DNA from: a virus
Length of the DNA: 20,715 nt
Reading direction: 5' to 3' (one strand)
Virus record (IMG/VR): IMGVR_UViG_3300043410_000971
Location: 1 to 20,715 of that record
The position numbers were made by a program, and so were the translations under genes. The notes beneath the pieces are model-generated. The model was not told the origin of the DNA. It worked only from the letters and a program-made list of their open reading frames with translations, and made no database searches. Every line of letters begins with the position of its first letter. Within the stretch, counting starts at the first letter, position 1. Shown here piece after piece: positions 7,375 through 13,691 of this stretch.

Positions 7375-7382
7375 ATGAAAAA

Positions 7383-8396
7383 ATGAAATACGCACTTATA
7401 GATACTGCAAATACTTTTTTCCGCGCACGACACATCGCCAGTCGTGGTGCAGATACTTGGGAGAAGATCGGCCTTGCACTGCATTTGATTTTAGCAAGTA
7501 CTAACATGGTCGTTCGCAACAAAGGCATCGATCATGTCGTATTCTGCTTGGAAGGGTCCAGCTGGCGGAAAAAAATCTATCCTCAATATAAAGCACATCG
7601 CAGAGTTGCAGAAGCATCATTGACTGAGGCTGAGAAAGAAGAATCAGAAATGTTTTGGGAGACGTATAACGTTTTCTGCGAATTTTTGAAGACAAAGACC
7701 AATTGTAGCGTACTGCGTCACCCTGAAGCAGAAGCAGATGACACCATCGCCCGATTCATTGCGTTGCATCCAAACGATGAAATTGTAATCGTATCAAGCG
7801 ATGGAGATTACATCCAATGTCTGAATGAAAACGTTACAATTTATAACGGTGTAACTAATGAGACAATTCGTTTAGACGGGTACTGGAAAGATAACGGCAA
7901 GCAAGTCTTAAACAAAGATAAGACACCTAAACTTTTAGAGGGCGATCCCGAATTTTTGCTCTGGAAGAAGATTATCCGGGGAGACTCCTCTGACAATATT
8001 TTTAGTTGCTATCCCGGTGTGAGAGAGAAAGGTACAAAGAATAAAGTTGGTATCAAAGAAGCATACGAGGATCGTAATAAGCAAGGATTTTCGTTCAACA
8101 CGTTCATGCTCAGCCGGTGGACCGACCATGAGGGAAAAGAACACAGGGTTAAAGACAAATTTGAATTGAACAAATCCTTAATCGATCTTACTGCACAGCC
8201 CCAAGACATTAAGGACAAGGTTGATGAAATGATTCGTAATGACTTGAAGCGTGATTCAACACCTCAAGTAGGCATTCACTTTATGAAATTTGCGGGGAAG
8301 TATGAGTTATCGAAAATCGCTGACCAAGCTGAAATTTATAGCCGGTGGCTTAATTCAACTTATAAGGGTGAACTTCATGGTAAAGATTCTGCCTAA
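7383..8396 (+). CDS. rnh: T4-type RNase H / 5'-3' flap exonuclease
   Basis: 337 aa from the ATG at 7383; an upstream in-frame start at 7248 lies within the preceding gene. FEN/RNase H-family motifs in order: YALIDTANTFFRARH (D7), EGSSWRKKIYPQYKAHR (58-73), EAEADD (115-120, metal-binding acids), VIVSSDGDYIQC (D140, D142), and IIRGDSSDNI (D201, D204) followed by PGVREKGTKNKVGI, the DNA-contacting helical turn. In T4 this enzyme removes RNA primers and adjacent DNA from lagging-strand fragments. It is slightly longer than T4 RNase H (305 aa), with an insertion around RWTDHEGKEHRVKDK. No strong ribosome site is visible. The next gene overlaps its end by 20 bases. Confidence 0.9.
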   Translation: MKYALIDTANTFFRARHIASRGADTWEKIGLALHLILASTNMVVRNKGIDHVVFCLEGSSWRKKIYPQYKAHRRVAEASLTEAEKEESEMFWETYNVFCEFLKTKTNCSVLRHPEAEADDTIARFIALHPNDEIVIVSSDGDYIQCLNENVTIYNGVTNETIRLDGYWKDNGKQVLNKDKTPKLLEGDPEFLLWKKIIRGDSSDNIFSCYPGVREKGTKNKVGIKEAYEDRNKQGFSFNTFMLSRWTDHEGKEHRVKDKFELNKSLIDLTAQPQDIKDKVDEMIRNDLKRDSTPQVGIHFMKFAGKYELSKIADQAEIYSRWLNSTYKGELHGKDSA

Positions 8397-8607
8397 TCAA
8401 GTATACGCAGGTCTCCATGAGATTCTGAAAAACAAGAATCTTTTCTACCATAGTAGCGTAGGTGGTCACTACTGTCATCTTACCGAAGCAGGTAAGGAAG
8501 AAGTTATTAAATGGGTTGAACTCATGGCACCTGGTATGTACAAGTTAGAACAAGACGAGCTTGATGCCCGCGCAAAAAAACTAGTTTGGGCTGAGTTGAA
8601 AAAATGA
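8377..8607 (+). CDS. Hypothetical small protein
   Basis: 76 aa from the ATG at 8377, with AAGGGTG upstream; a start at 8290 would overlap RNase H by over 100 bases. The sequence HEILKNKNLFYHSSVGGHYCHLTEAGKEEVIKWVELM has the look of a small winged-helix or helix-turn-helix fold (LTEAGKE is common in such domains), but it is too short to be sure. ATGA overlap with the next gene. Confidence 0.65.
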   Translation: MVKILPNQVYAGLHEILKNKNLFYHSSVGGHYCHLTEAGKEEVIKWVELMAPGMYKLEQDELDARAKKLVWAELKK

Positions 8608-8831
8608 CCTTCGCTAATAACGACACCAAAATCAAAGAGATTCGCCAAGGCGACTATGACTTTTTTATTTCAGATGGCATCAAACTTTCACCTCGTGCAT
8701 ATATAGAGGTGTCGGACGTATGTCCCGCTAACATCAAACTAGCAATTCATCGTGCTATGTCAGACGGTTACCTCAAAGCAGTAGCATGTGTTAAAGAAAA
8801 AGATTATATGTGGGAGAAATTATCAGCATGA
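8604..8831 (+). CDS. Hypothetical small protein
   Basis: 75 aa, overlapped at both ends (ATGA) by its neighbours. Mixed alpha/beta in appearance: GDYDFFISDGIKLSPRAYIEV, then DVCPANIKLAIHRAMSDGYL, then VACVKEKD. The pattern resembles small unknown proteins of T4-like phages; no catalytic motif can be seen. Confidence 0.65.
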   Translation: MTFANNDTKIKEIRQGDYDFFISDGIKLSPRAYIEVSDVCPANIKLAIHRAMSDGYLKAVACVKEKDYMWEKLSA

Positions 8832-9043
8832 ATGAAGAACAGAAACAACTTTTCAGAATGATCCTCACTGAGGCTTTGACTGATATCACTGAAAAAGAAT
8901 TCGCAGATTTGATTGACACCTTCATTGCTCTATACGAGTCGAAGTTTGGTAAGATTGAACTTGTAGAGGATGATTCAGACGAAGAACCAGAACTCCTTCA
9001 CACACGTGAAGCAAACGAATATTTGAAAAAGTTCCAACTATGA
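8828..9043 (+). CDS. Hypothetical acidic helical protein
   Basis: 71 aa from the ATG at 8828 (overlaps the previous TGA, with GGAGA upstream); an in-frame ATG at 8810 is less likely. Strongly acidic (VEDDSDEEPELL) between two predicted helices (QLFRMILTEALTDI, REANEYLKKFQL). Could be a small adaptor or inhibitor, but nothing identifies it. ATGA overlap with the next gene. Confidence 0.65.
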   Translation: MNEEQKQLFRMILTEALTDITEKEFADLIDTFIALYESKFGKIELVEDDSDEEPELLHTREANEYLKKFQL

Positions 9044-9519
9044 CAAAGAAAATCTTTTATGAAAAGGTCGGGCGCAAATATGTACCCGTCAGTGAGTATG
9101 ACAGTGAGTTAATGGAAGCTATGCCAAAAGGCACGCACATGGTTATGGTATATCCAGGTGGACAAAGCACACGTTACAATGTTGACCCTGCATATGCACC
9201 TTTGATTGCGGCATGTAGAGTTGCAGAAGATGCTATCAGTCGAAAAATCATGCAGGCAACTGAGATTCGTAGGCAGGGTGATAGAACTTCCCCGCTCACA
9301 GTTGAGCAAAGAGAAGCATGGGAAAATTTAGTTAGGGTGTTCGGTGACAGTGCCAAGCAACTTGAATGGCCCTCTGCTAGAGAATGTGCAGAAGCAGGCG
9401 CACAAGCTATCATTGATGAAGCAGAACAACTATTGACTGTACCATCAGTCAAAAAAGCCTACGAGCATCTTATGTTGGTAGCAGAATTAACAAAGGGAAA
9501 TAATGAATCTAGTAGCTAA
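9040..9519 (+). CDS. Conserved-looking phage protein of unknown function
   Basis: 159 aa. It begins KKIFYEKVGRKYVPVSEYDSEL, followed by MPKGTHMVMVYPGGQSTRYNVDP and a long Ala/Glu-rich helical half (AACRVAEDAISRKIMQATEIRR, WPSARECAEAGAQAI). I have a memory of similar YEKVGRKYVPVSEYD openings among T4-like phage unknowns. No signal peptide, membrane helix or active-site motif. Its end overlaps the next gene by 17 bases in another frame. Confidence 0.7.
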   Translation: MTKKIFYEKVGRKYVPVSEYDSELMEAMPKGTHMVMVYPGGQSTRYNVDPAYAPLIAACRVAEDAISRKIMQATEIRRQGDRTSPLTVEQREAWENLVRVFGDSAKQLEWPSARECAEAGAQAIIDEAEQLLTVPSVKKAYEHLMLVAELTKGNNESSS

Positions 9520-9961
9520 ACCTATTATTAAGAATGAGTATTGGGTCATCACTGATGGCAAGAAAAAAGTAGGCAACGTAATTGCTGAAGGTAGTGGTTT
9601 CGATGTTAGAATCGGTAACAATATCGAACACTTCAATACAACCAAACAAATTGAGAAGAAAAAGCAAATTGAGTTTGCCAAAGTAGAAAAAGCTAAGAAG
9701 GAGCAGGAGCCGCCATTTGCAGTTTTCCCTACTGACACAAATCGAATCTACAACAGTGTTTTGGATGTAAAGCGCAAACTTCACTTGTATACAACTACAC
9801 CTAAGAGTAAGTGTTTCTATGTTGCTGGATGGTTTGCGTTGAAACAGACTAACGAGTTTACTCCAATCTTTTGCCCGAAATATATCTTTGTACAGCGTTA
9901 CGAGTACATGGGCCCTTTTAATACTAAAGACGAAGCTATTGAGAGTATAAATAGTCTATGA
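9503..9961 (+). CDS. Conserved T4-like phage protein of unknown function
   Basis: 152 aa, ATG at 9503 preceded by AAGGGAAATA. Residues 1-45 look like a small beta domain (KNEYWVITDGKKKVGNVIAE). A basic coiled segment follows (TTKQIEKKKQIEFAKVEKAKK), then a C-terminal domain with FPTDTNRIYNSVLDVKRK, KSKCFYVAGWFALK and YEYMGPFNTKDEAIE. The combination FPTxxxxxNxLxDVKxKLxxYTxxxKSKxxYxAG is, as I recall, shared by unknown proteins of T4-like phages. Function unknown. ATGA overlap with the next gene. Confidence 0.7.
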   Translation: MNLVAKPIIKNEYWVITDGKKKVGNVIAEGSGFDVRIGNNIEHFNTTKQIEKKKQIEFAKVEKAKKEQEPPFAVFPTDTNRIYNSVLDVKRKLHLYTTTPKSKCFYVAGWFALKQTNEFTPIFCPKYIFVQRYEYMGPFNTKDEAIESINSL

Positions 9962-10146
9962 GTCCGATAAAGAGATTTATAGACAAGATAGCAATGATGG
10001 AAGGTCGTCAAGCACGTGAGGTTGTTTTGCCAATGAATGAGGCAAAGGAATTGCGTGATGAAATCACTAAGTTGTTACTAGACCAAAGAGATACACCAAA
10101 GTCTGAGGAAGTAGTAAGCGTAGTGATGAAGGGTGGCAAGTGGTAA
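9958..10146 (+). CDS. Hypothetical small helical protein
   Basis: 62 aa, ATGA overlap with the upstream gene. Helical and charged (IKRFIDKIAMMEGRQARE, PMNEAKELRDEITKLLLDQ), ending in a strand-like VVSVVMKGGKW. Likely dimerising through the long central helix. No recognised family. Confidence 0.6.
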   Translation: MSPIKRFIDKIAMMEGRQAREVVLPMNEAKELRDEITKLLLDQRDTPKSEEVVSVVMKGGKW

Positions 10147-10150
10147 CATA

Positions 10151-10444
10151 ATGAGCAGAACACAACCTAAAGTAATACTAGAGATAGTAGATAAAGAAAC
10201 ATACAAGTGCGACCAAATTGTAGAGGCTGCAGGTATATGGGCTGTGTTTTATGACGGACAACCAATCAACTTAAAAAGTCAACACTACTTAGATAGCGAG
10301 GCCGTACCTAAGTACAAGAAGACCAGTTTCAGTAATCCTGGTCACGCAAGAAACCTGTGTCGTAAACTGAACGCACAATTTAAAACAGATAAATTTAGTG
10401 TTGTGTTTATGAACAACGGCACCAAAGTTTATCCTGATGACTAA
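10151..10444 (+). CDS. Hypothetical protein
   Basis: 97 aa from the ATG at 10151; a GTG at 10133 is in frame but inside the upstream gene. Beta-rich opening (PKVILEIVDKETYKCDQIV), then GIWAVFYDGQPINLKS and a helical FSNPGHARNLCRKLNAQF with a strand at the end (FSVVFMNNGTKVYPDD). No catalytic signature. Eight-base overlap with the next gene. Confidence 0.65.
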   Translation: MSRTQPKVILEIVDKETYKCDQIVEAAGIWAVFYDGQPINLKSQHYLDSEAVPKYKKTSFSNPGHARNLCRKLNAQFKTDKFSVVFMNNGTKVYPDD

Positions 10445-10838
10445 ACCCTCACTAAAAGAAGTAATCACTGAGGCTGTGATTAATCAGTTACCAGAGAACC
10501 TTAGGATGTTCACCACTGATGAATATATGCGAAGATGGTGGCAAACTGGGGTAAGAGGTGATTCCCTTAGATTAACTGACATGGGCGATCAAATGTTTCG
10601 TGTTGCTGATATTGAATTCTATCAGTATGACTTTACGAAAAAGATAGAAGGCAGCTATCATAGCTACATTTTACAACTAAGTAAGAAACTTAAGTGCCCC
10701 TATTTTCTGGGGGTAAATAAACAAGAAGGCAAGAAGAATCAACCTTACATACGACTTTATGATAGTAAGATTGCTATGATGGTCAGTTTGTATGGTGATT
10801 TAGATAGTTACTTAAAATCCATAAAGGTGAAGAAATGA
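10437..10838 (+). CDS. Conserved-looking phage protein of unknown function
   Basis: 133 aa. Starts SLKEVITEAVINQLPENL, then WWQTGVRGDSLRLTDMGDQMF, which has the LxLTxxG turn seen in many large-phage unknowns and in small winged-helix proteins. Then YHSYILQLSKKLKCPYFLGVN and YIRLYDSKIAMMVSLYGDLDSYL. The order (WW...RLT..G, LxKxLxCPYxL, IxLYxxKxAxxxxLYGD) suggests a single alpha/beta domain. Not assigned. ATGA overlap with the next gene. Confidence 0.7.
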   Translation: MTKPSLKEVITEAVINQLPENLRMFTTDEYMRRWWQTGVRGDSLRLTDMGDQMFRVADIEFYQYDFTKKIEGSYHSYILQLSKKLKCPYFLGVNKQEGKKNQPYIRLYDSKIAMMVSLYGDLDSYLKSIKVKK

Positions 10839-10999
10839 CAGAAAAGAAAACAAGTTTTCTAGACGCAATCAAGGCGGCACAAGCAGTGAAATCAAAAGTA
10901 CCGGCTGCTAAAGCAAAACTAATTCAACAAGAGAAATCAGGTAAGAACCAAGTTGGTTCTAATCGCCCTACAAAAAGGGCAGCGGGACGTGGTGGATAA
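10835..10999 (+). CDS. Small basic protein, 54 aa
   Basis: Reading from the ATG at 10835 (ATGA overlap with the previous gene; upstream AAGGTGAAGAA) gives MTEKKTSFLDAIKAAQAVKSK followed by a Lys/Gln-rich middle and a basic Gly/Arg tail (RPTKRAAGRGG). The helix-then-basic-tail layout would suit nucleic-acid or protein binding. Start, overlap and composition agree with the neighbouring genes, so I believe it is real. No family recognised. Confidence 0.6.
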   Translation: MTEKKTSFLDAIKAAQAVKSKVPAAKAKLIQQEKSGKNQVGSNRPTKRAAGRGG

Positions 11000-11010
11000 G
11001 TCAACTAAAC

Positions 11011-11028
11011 ACAACGGTCATGCGTTGT
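11011..11028 (+). promoter_or_regulatory. Short stem-loop before the secreted-peptide gene
   Basis: ACAACG (11011-11016) pairs perfectly with CGTTGT (11023-11028) around a six-base loop. No T-run follows, so it is not a normal intrinsic terminator. It may cap the mRNA end of the preceding gene run or sit in the leader of the next gene. No near-consensus promoter was found in this gap. Confidence 0.35.
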
Positions 11029-11063
11029 ATATATGTGAGTAATATTTTATAAAGGAACTCAAA

Positions 11064-11249
11064 ATGAAACAAGTTATCGCAATCGTATTGGCAGCATTCG
11101 CATTCACAGCGTTTGCCGCAGAACCAGCGGCAGCTCCAGCAAGTGCTCCAAAGCACGAAATGAAGCTAGCTAAGAAGAAAAAGGACAAGGACGCTGAAAA
11201 AGCAGCCACCAAAAGTCCCAGTAAAAAAGCCGAAGCTCCTAAGAAGTAA
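11064..11249 (+). CDS. Secreted/periplasmic Ala- and Lys-rich peptide
   Basis: 61 aa, ATG with AAGGA nine bases upstream. The N-terminus is a classic signal peptide: MKQ, a hydrophobic core VIAIVLAAFAFTAF, then AFAAE with a likely cleavage after AFA (about residue 18). The mature part is low complexity: Ala/Pro-rich, then very basic (KLAKKKKDKDAEKAATKS). Similar short exported Ala/Pro/Lys peptides are frequent in beta-proteobacteria, hence my weak host guess. In a phage such a peptide might act in the periplasm on the envelope or as a decoy; that is speculation. Its 3' end contains a run of six A (11223-11228) next to the odd reading frame described in the following entry. Confidence 0.75.
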   Translation: MKQVIAIVLAAFAFTAFAAEPAAAPASAPKHEMKLAKKKKDKDAEKAATKSPSKKAEAPKK

Positions 11250-11439
11250 CCCTCTTAGAAAATCTCTAATCGTTAATGGGTATGATACTGACATTGACGA
11301 TGAAGATTTGGCACCGTTCTATCGCAGACCCAAACTAGTTGATAACACAGAAGACGATACTGTTTCTGACTATGTAGCAGTTAGGTTGGCTGTAATTAGA
11401 GCTAAAACTCTACACAAATTTAGAGAAACCATGCTATAA
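11248..11439 (+). pseudogene. Coding-like frame without a canonical start (truncated or frameshifted gene)
   Basis: One frame, in the +1 phase relative to the peptide gene and open back to about 11170, reads NPLRKSLIVNGYDTDIDDED, then LAPFYRRPKLVDN and DYVAVRLAVIRAKTLHKF, stopping at 11437-11439. It has a protein-like make-up (acidic head, AVRLAVIRA helix). It has no ATG or GTG and only a poorly placed TTG at 11308, with no ribosome site. Three readings: a gene whose 5' end was lost when the peptide gene was placed in front; an assembly error; or +1 slippage at the A6 run (11223-11228), which would fuse it to the secreted peptide. I rank truncation first. Confidence 0.4.
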
Positions 11440-11450
11440 TAGCATAAATA
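11432..11450 (+). promoter_or_regulatory. Extended -10 promoter with overlapping late-like CATAAATA
   Basis: TGC-TATAAT (11432-11440) is an extended -10 element with no recognisable -35. Three bases on, CATAAATA (11443-11450) fits the NATAAATA late promoter described for T4-like cyanophages (T4: TATAAATA). Either would produce a leader of about 50-65 bases for the gene at 11512, which has a very strong ribosome site. Two overlapping elements would allow early and late expression. Confidence 0.5.
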
Positions 11451-11511
11451 AAAATGAGTTGGGGACTCTCAATAAAAGTCTCACTTAAACACACTTACAC
11501 AGGAGAAAATT

Positions 11512-11793
11512 ATGTTTAACACTTTCGCATTCCAAGCCGTAGAAGGCATTCAATCTGCTAAAAAGCAATTCGTGAACACATTCGTTCCACAAGCACAAAT
11601 CAAAGAAGCATTAAATGGTTTCGTTGATGCTCAAACACAATACACAAAAGACGCAATCACAGCTGGTTCAGTTTCTTTTACTAAAGTATCTGAGGTTTTC
11701 ACAGACCGTACACCATACGTTAAGTTTGCTGAAACTCTACAGTCATACTTCCCAACAGCAGCCTGCGCTAAGTCAGCTAAGAAAGCAAAGTAA
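11512..11793 (+). CDS. Phasin-like small helical protein
   Basis: 93 aa, preceded by ACAGGAGAAAATT, a very strong ribosome site. Amphipathic helices dominate (FAFQAVEGIQSAKKQFVNTF, ALNGFVDAQTQYTKDAITAG, YVKFAETLQSYF), with a basic Lys-rich tail (CAKSAKKAK). Spacing and composition (QSAKKQFVNTF, VDAQTQYTK) are reminiscent of phasins, proteins that coat polyhydroxyalkanoate granules, but the match is by eye and weak. An abundant structural or membrane-surface protein is equally possible. Expression is likely high, given the leader and the promoter elements at 11432-11450. A small membrane protein follows one base after its stop. Confidence 0.6.
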   Translation: MFNTFAFQAVEGIQSAKKQFVNTFVPQAQIKEALNGFVDAQTQYTKDAITAGSVSFTKVSEVFTDRTPYVKFAETLQSYFPTAACAKSAKKAK

Positions 11794-11794
11794 T

Positions 11795-11959
11795 ATGCCA
11801 TTCTCAATTGAAGCATTGGCTATTGTTTTAGCCGCTGCTTTCATCGGAATGATGTTGGCAGTACTTGTTGATTTCTATCCTACATTCAAAATATTCGTTG
11901 ACAATGTAGTTGATGGCGTCAAAGAGTTGAAGAAGTTTAAAAGACAAAAGCCATTCTAA
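11795..11959 (+). CDS. Small one-helix membrane protein
   Basis: 54 aa from the ATG at 11795, directly after the preceding stop (TAATATG); longer in-frame starts lie within the previous gene. One long hydrophobic helix (ALAIVLAAAFIGMMLAVLVDF, residues 7-27 approximately) and a basic C-terminal end (KELKKFKRQKPF) that would face the cytoplasm. Size and layout would suit a spanin/holin-type accessory or a membrane anchor for its helical neighbour, but nothing specific supports either. Confidence 0.6.
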   Translation: MPFSIEALAIVLAAAFIGMMLAVLVDFYPTFKIFVDNVVDGVKELKKFKRQKPF

Positions 11960-11960
11960 A

Positions 11961-12539
11961 ATGATTACCATTCAACACGGAAACATTTATAAGATAGCTG
12001 ACTATGCTCGTCACTTGAAGAACCTTAGCTCAGAGGATCGTTATTCTCGCTTTGGTCATCCAGCAAGTGATTACAATATAGACCAGCTAATCTTGCAAAT
12101 GTGTTATAACCCAAAAGACCACGAGTTGTGGTTTGCGAGAAATGACGAACAACGTGTAGGTTGGGGTCATATGTGCAAGAACCAAGATGGTACATGGGAA
12201 CTTGCTGTGTCAGTTGATAAAGAATTTCAACGACAAGGCGTAGCAGATATGCTAATGACTGAAATGCTTGCGTGGGCTAAGTTCCATCATGTTTCAGAAG
12301 TTTACATGCACTGCATTGAAGCGAACAAAGTTATTCAACACCTTGCTCAAAAGCATGAGTTGAAAACTAGAGAACGAGGTGATGGTGAAAGAACGGCAGC
12401 TATTGAAGTTCCTGAACCTAACTTTGTAGAAACGAACACACAGTTGTTCAAAGAGCAGGCTGAGATTGTTGCAGAGATTGCAAGACTACGAGGTAAACTC
12501 GCAGGTTTGTGGTTGAACCCTTCTCACCATATTGATTGA
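11961..12539 (+). CDS. GNAT-family N-acetyltransferase
   Basis: 192 aa. The GNAT core is clear: ELWFARNDEQRVGWGHMC (strands 2-3), TWELAVSVDKEFQRQGVADML with the acetyl-CoA pyrophosphate loop Q-R-Q-G-V-A (90-95), then LAWAKFHHVSEVYMHCIEAN and VIQHLAQKHELK. It would transfer an acetyl group from acetyl-CoA to an amine, substrate unknown. It opens with YARHLKNLSSEDRYSRFGHP, a start common to bacterial GNATs of beta-proteobacteria as far as I recall. A C-terminal extension of about 40 residues (QLFKEQAEIVAEIARLRGK) looks like a coiled coil, unusual for the family. No ribosome site is obvious; it follows the membrane gene by one base. Possible roles: modifying host proteins, tRNA or a defence toxin. 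Confidence 0.8.
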   Translation: MITIQHGNIYKIADYARHLKNLSSEDRYSRFGHPASDYNIDQLILQMCYNPKDHELWFARNDEQRVGWGHMCKNQDGTWELAVSVDKEFQRQGVADMLMTEMLAWAKFHHVSEVYMHCIEANKVIQHLAQKHELKTRERGDGERTAAIEVPEPNFVETNTQLFKEQAEIVAEIARLRGKLAGLWLNPSHHID

Positions 12540-12583
12540 CTAGTCAATCACAAAACGACATAATACACACACAGGAGAAAATC

Positions 12584-12850
12584 ATGTCAGACAATACACC
12601 AAAACTACCACAAGTTAAATTCAACAAAAACGGTTACGAGATCCGCGCAGACATTTTAGCAATGGCTAAAGACTACGTTGGTCAAGACTTCCACTACAAA
12701 TACGTAGGTTGGGAAACATCTATTGAACGAGATAAAGACGGTAAAGTTGTAACTACAGTTCAAATGCCAGAGTATCCAGGACTAGACAAGGTTCTAGAGG
12801 CTGCTGAAAAAATGTACAACTTTGTTAACCAAGGTTCTACACAAAAGTAA
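12584..12850 (+). CDS. Conserved-looking small phage protein
   Basis: 88 aa from the ATG at 12584, with ACACAGGAGAAAATC upstream, nearly the same leader as the gene at 11512; a start at 12536 would ignore it. Sequence: VKFNKNGYEIRADILAMAKDYV, a short aromatic stretch (FHYKYVGWETSIERDKDGK), and PEYPGLDKVLEAAEKMYNFV. Similar VKFNxxGYExRxxxLxMA...VLEAAxKxYxFV proteins are, as I remember, common in T4-like phages, function unknown. Last gene before the terminator at 12871. Confidence 0.7.
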   Translation: MSDNTPKLPQVKFNKNGYEIRADILAMAKDYVGQDFHYKYVGWETSIERDKDGKVVTTVQMPEYPGLDKVLEAAEKMYNFVNQGSTQK

Positions 12851-12870
12851 TACTTTCAGTTCTCAAAAAG

Positions 12871-12896
12871 GCTCCACTAGTTGGAGCTTTTTTTTT
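12871..12896 (+). terminator. Intrinsic terminator
   Basis: GCTCCA (12871-12876), loop CTAGT, TGGAGC (12882-12887), then nine T. The stem can extend through a G-T pair into the upstream A-run. Ends the 11.0-12.9 kb gene group. Confidence 0.9.
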
Positions 12897-12905
12897 GCCC
12901 AAAAT

Positions 12906-12934
12906 TTGACAATAAATGGGCAAACTGATATACT
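12906..12934 (+). promoter_or_regulatory. Sigma70-type promoter, accessory block
   Basis: TTGACA (12906-12911), 17 bases, TATACT (12929-12934), ten bases after the terminator. The spacer starts ATAAATGGG, shared with several promoters downstream. Drives the genes at 12964 and 13123. Confidence 0.85.
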
Positions 12935-12963
12935 ATGGGTAAGTTAAAGAAAAGGAGAACAAA

Positions 12964-13110
12964 ATGAAAGTAAAAGAATTGATAGAGTTATTGTCCAAGT
13001 TCGATGAGGATTTGGAAGTGAAGGGGTCGTACAACGGTGGTGAATACGTGTCCTACTTGGACATGGTAGAAATAAAAGAAGTAGATGGCGAAGTGTGGTT
13101 GTTAGATTAG
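12964..13110 (+). CDS. Small protein, 48 aa
   Basis: ATG with AAAGGAGAACAAA upstream. It reads MKVKELIELLSKFDEDLEVK, then SYNGGEYVSYLDMVEI and a strand-like KEVDGEVWLLD. The opening VKELIELLSKFDxDxEV is a widespread phage/bacterial motif of unknown function. The correct spacing from the promoter and the clean ribosome site support it as a real gene. Confidence 0.75.
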   Translation: MKVKELIELLSKFDEDLEVKGSYNGGEYVSYLDMVEIKEVDGEVWLLD

Positions 13111-13122
13111 AAGGAGAAAGAA

Positions 13123-13359
13123 ATGGATAAGGTTAAAATTGCAGTAGGTGAACTGGTTTACTATCGCAGTGACACTGGTGCCCGAATAATCGGTAAGGTT
13201 CGCAAAGTGAACCGCGTCAACTCAAAGGTTCAAGTGTTCGCCGTGAATGACAGAATCGTTTGGCGTCCAGAACCAAAAGTAATACATAAGTCTTTCCTTC
13301 GTCGGGCAACTGTCGAAATGCAAGATTTTATTTACGATTATATCGACCCAAACTCTTGA
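13123..13359 (+). CDS. Hypothetical small basic protein
   Basis: 78 aa, AGAAGGAGAAAGAA before the ATG. Beta-rich (VKIAVGELVYYRSDTGARII, GKVRKVNRVNSKVQVFAV, DRIVWRPEPKVIHKSFLRRA), which would fit a small SH3-like barrel, with an acidic tail. No family assigned. Its stop codon lies inside the -35 of the next promoter. Confidence 0.7.
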   Translation: MDKVKIAVGELVYYRSDTGARIIGKVRKVNRVNSKVQVFAVNDRIVWRPEPKVIHKSFLRRATVEMQDFIYDYIDPNS

Positions 13360-13384
13360 CAGTAAATGGGTTTGGGTATATAAT
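13356..13384 (+). promoter_or_regulatory. Sigma70-type promoter
   Basis: TTGACA (13356-13361), 17 bases, TATAAT (13379-13384): full consensus. The -35 overlaps the TGA of the preceding gene. The spacer (GTAAATGGGTTTGGGTA) and the leader (CATAGACAGTTAAGAAA) are nearly identical to those at 17287. Confidence 0.9.
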
Positions 13385-13412
13385 CATTACATAGACAGTT
13401 AAGAAAAGGAAT
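13356..13412 (+). repeat. Repeated promoter-leader cassette, copy 1
   Basis: From the -35 to the ribosome site this matches 17287-17344 apart from two spacer changes, a variable 5-6 base stretch after the -10 and one base near the ribosome site. Shared pieces: TTGACA, TAAATGG, TTTGGGTATATAAT and CATAGACAGTTAAGAAA. Coding regions downstream are unrelated, so the control region itself was duplicated or is conserved. Confidence 0.8.
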
Positions 13413-13416
13413 CGAA

Positions 13417-13686
13417 ATGTTTGCATCTACTCTACGTGCCCGTGCTTTGTTGAAACTTGCTTTTGAAGCTGCCAATTGTAAAGTCGAACACACTTATACA
13501 GAAAAGACTACTAAGCGTGACCCAAAACGCCGCTCAGTAGTTTTCCCCTGCTACGGTGATACTGAAAAAGTACTCAAAATTGCATCTGCAATGTTCAAAG
13601 AATGCGGTTACACAAAAAGTATTCCCAAGCTGACTGATAGCCCTTACTTTGGATCCTACATTCGTGTTATCGCATACAAGGATTAA
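13417..13686 (+). CDS. Hypothetical small basic protein
   Basis: 89 aa, ATG with AAAGGAATCGAA upstream. The N-terminal helix FASTLRARALLKLAFEAANC is followed by KVEHTYTEKTTKRDPKRRSV, then VVFPCYGDTEKVLKIASAMF and FGSYIRVIAYKD. Basic overall, with an alpha/beta pattern that could form an RRM- or ferredoxin-like fold; not assigned. Confidence 0.7.
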   Translation: MFASTLRARALLKLAFEAANCKVEHTYTEKTTKRDPKRRSVVFPCYGDTEKVLKIASAMFKECGYTKSIPKLTDSPYFGSYIRVIAYKD

Positions 13687-13691
13687 TCAAA

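Noticed and set aside
7348-7376. TATAAT just upstream of RNase H as a promoter.
   Set aside because: No -35 at a usable distance and only seven bases to the ATG; retained only as a palindrome note.
7248-7382. Longer N-terminus for RNase H.
   Set aside because: Overlaps the preceding gene by over 100 bases, while the ATG at 7383 gives the conserved family start.
11456-11488. Short stems (GAGT/ACTC or GACT/AGTC) in the leader of the phasin-like gene.
   Set aside because: Only four pairs each, mutually exclusive and without a T-run.
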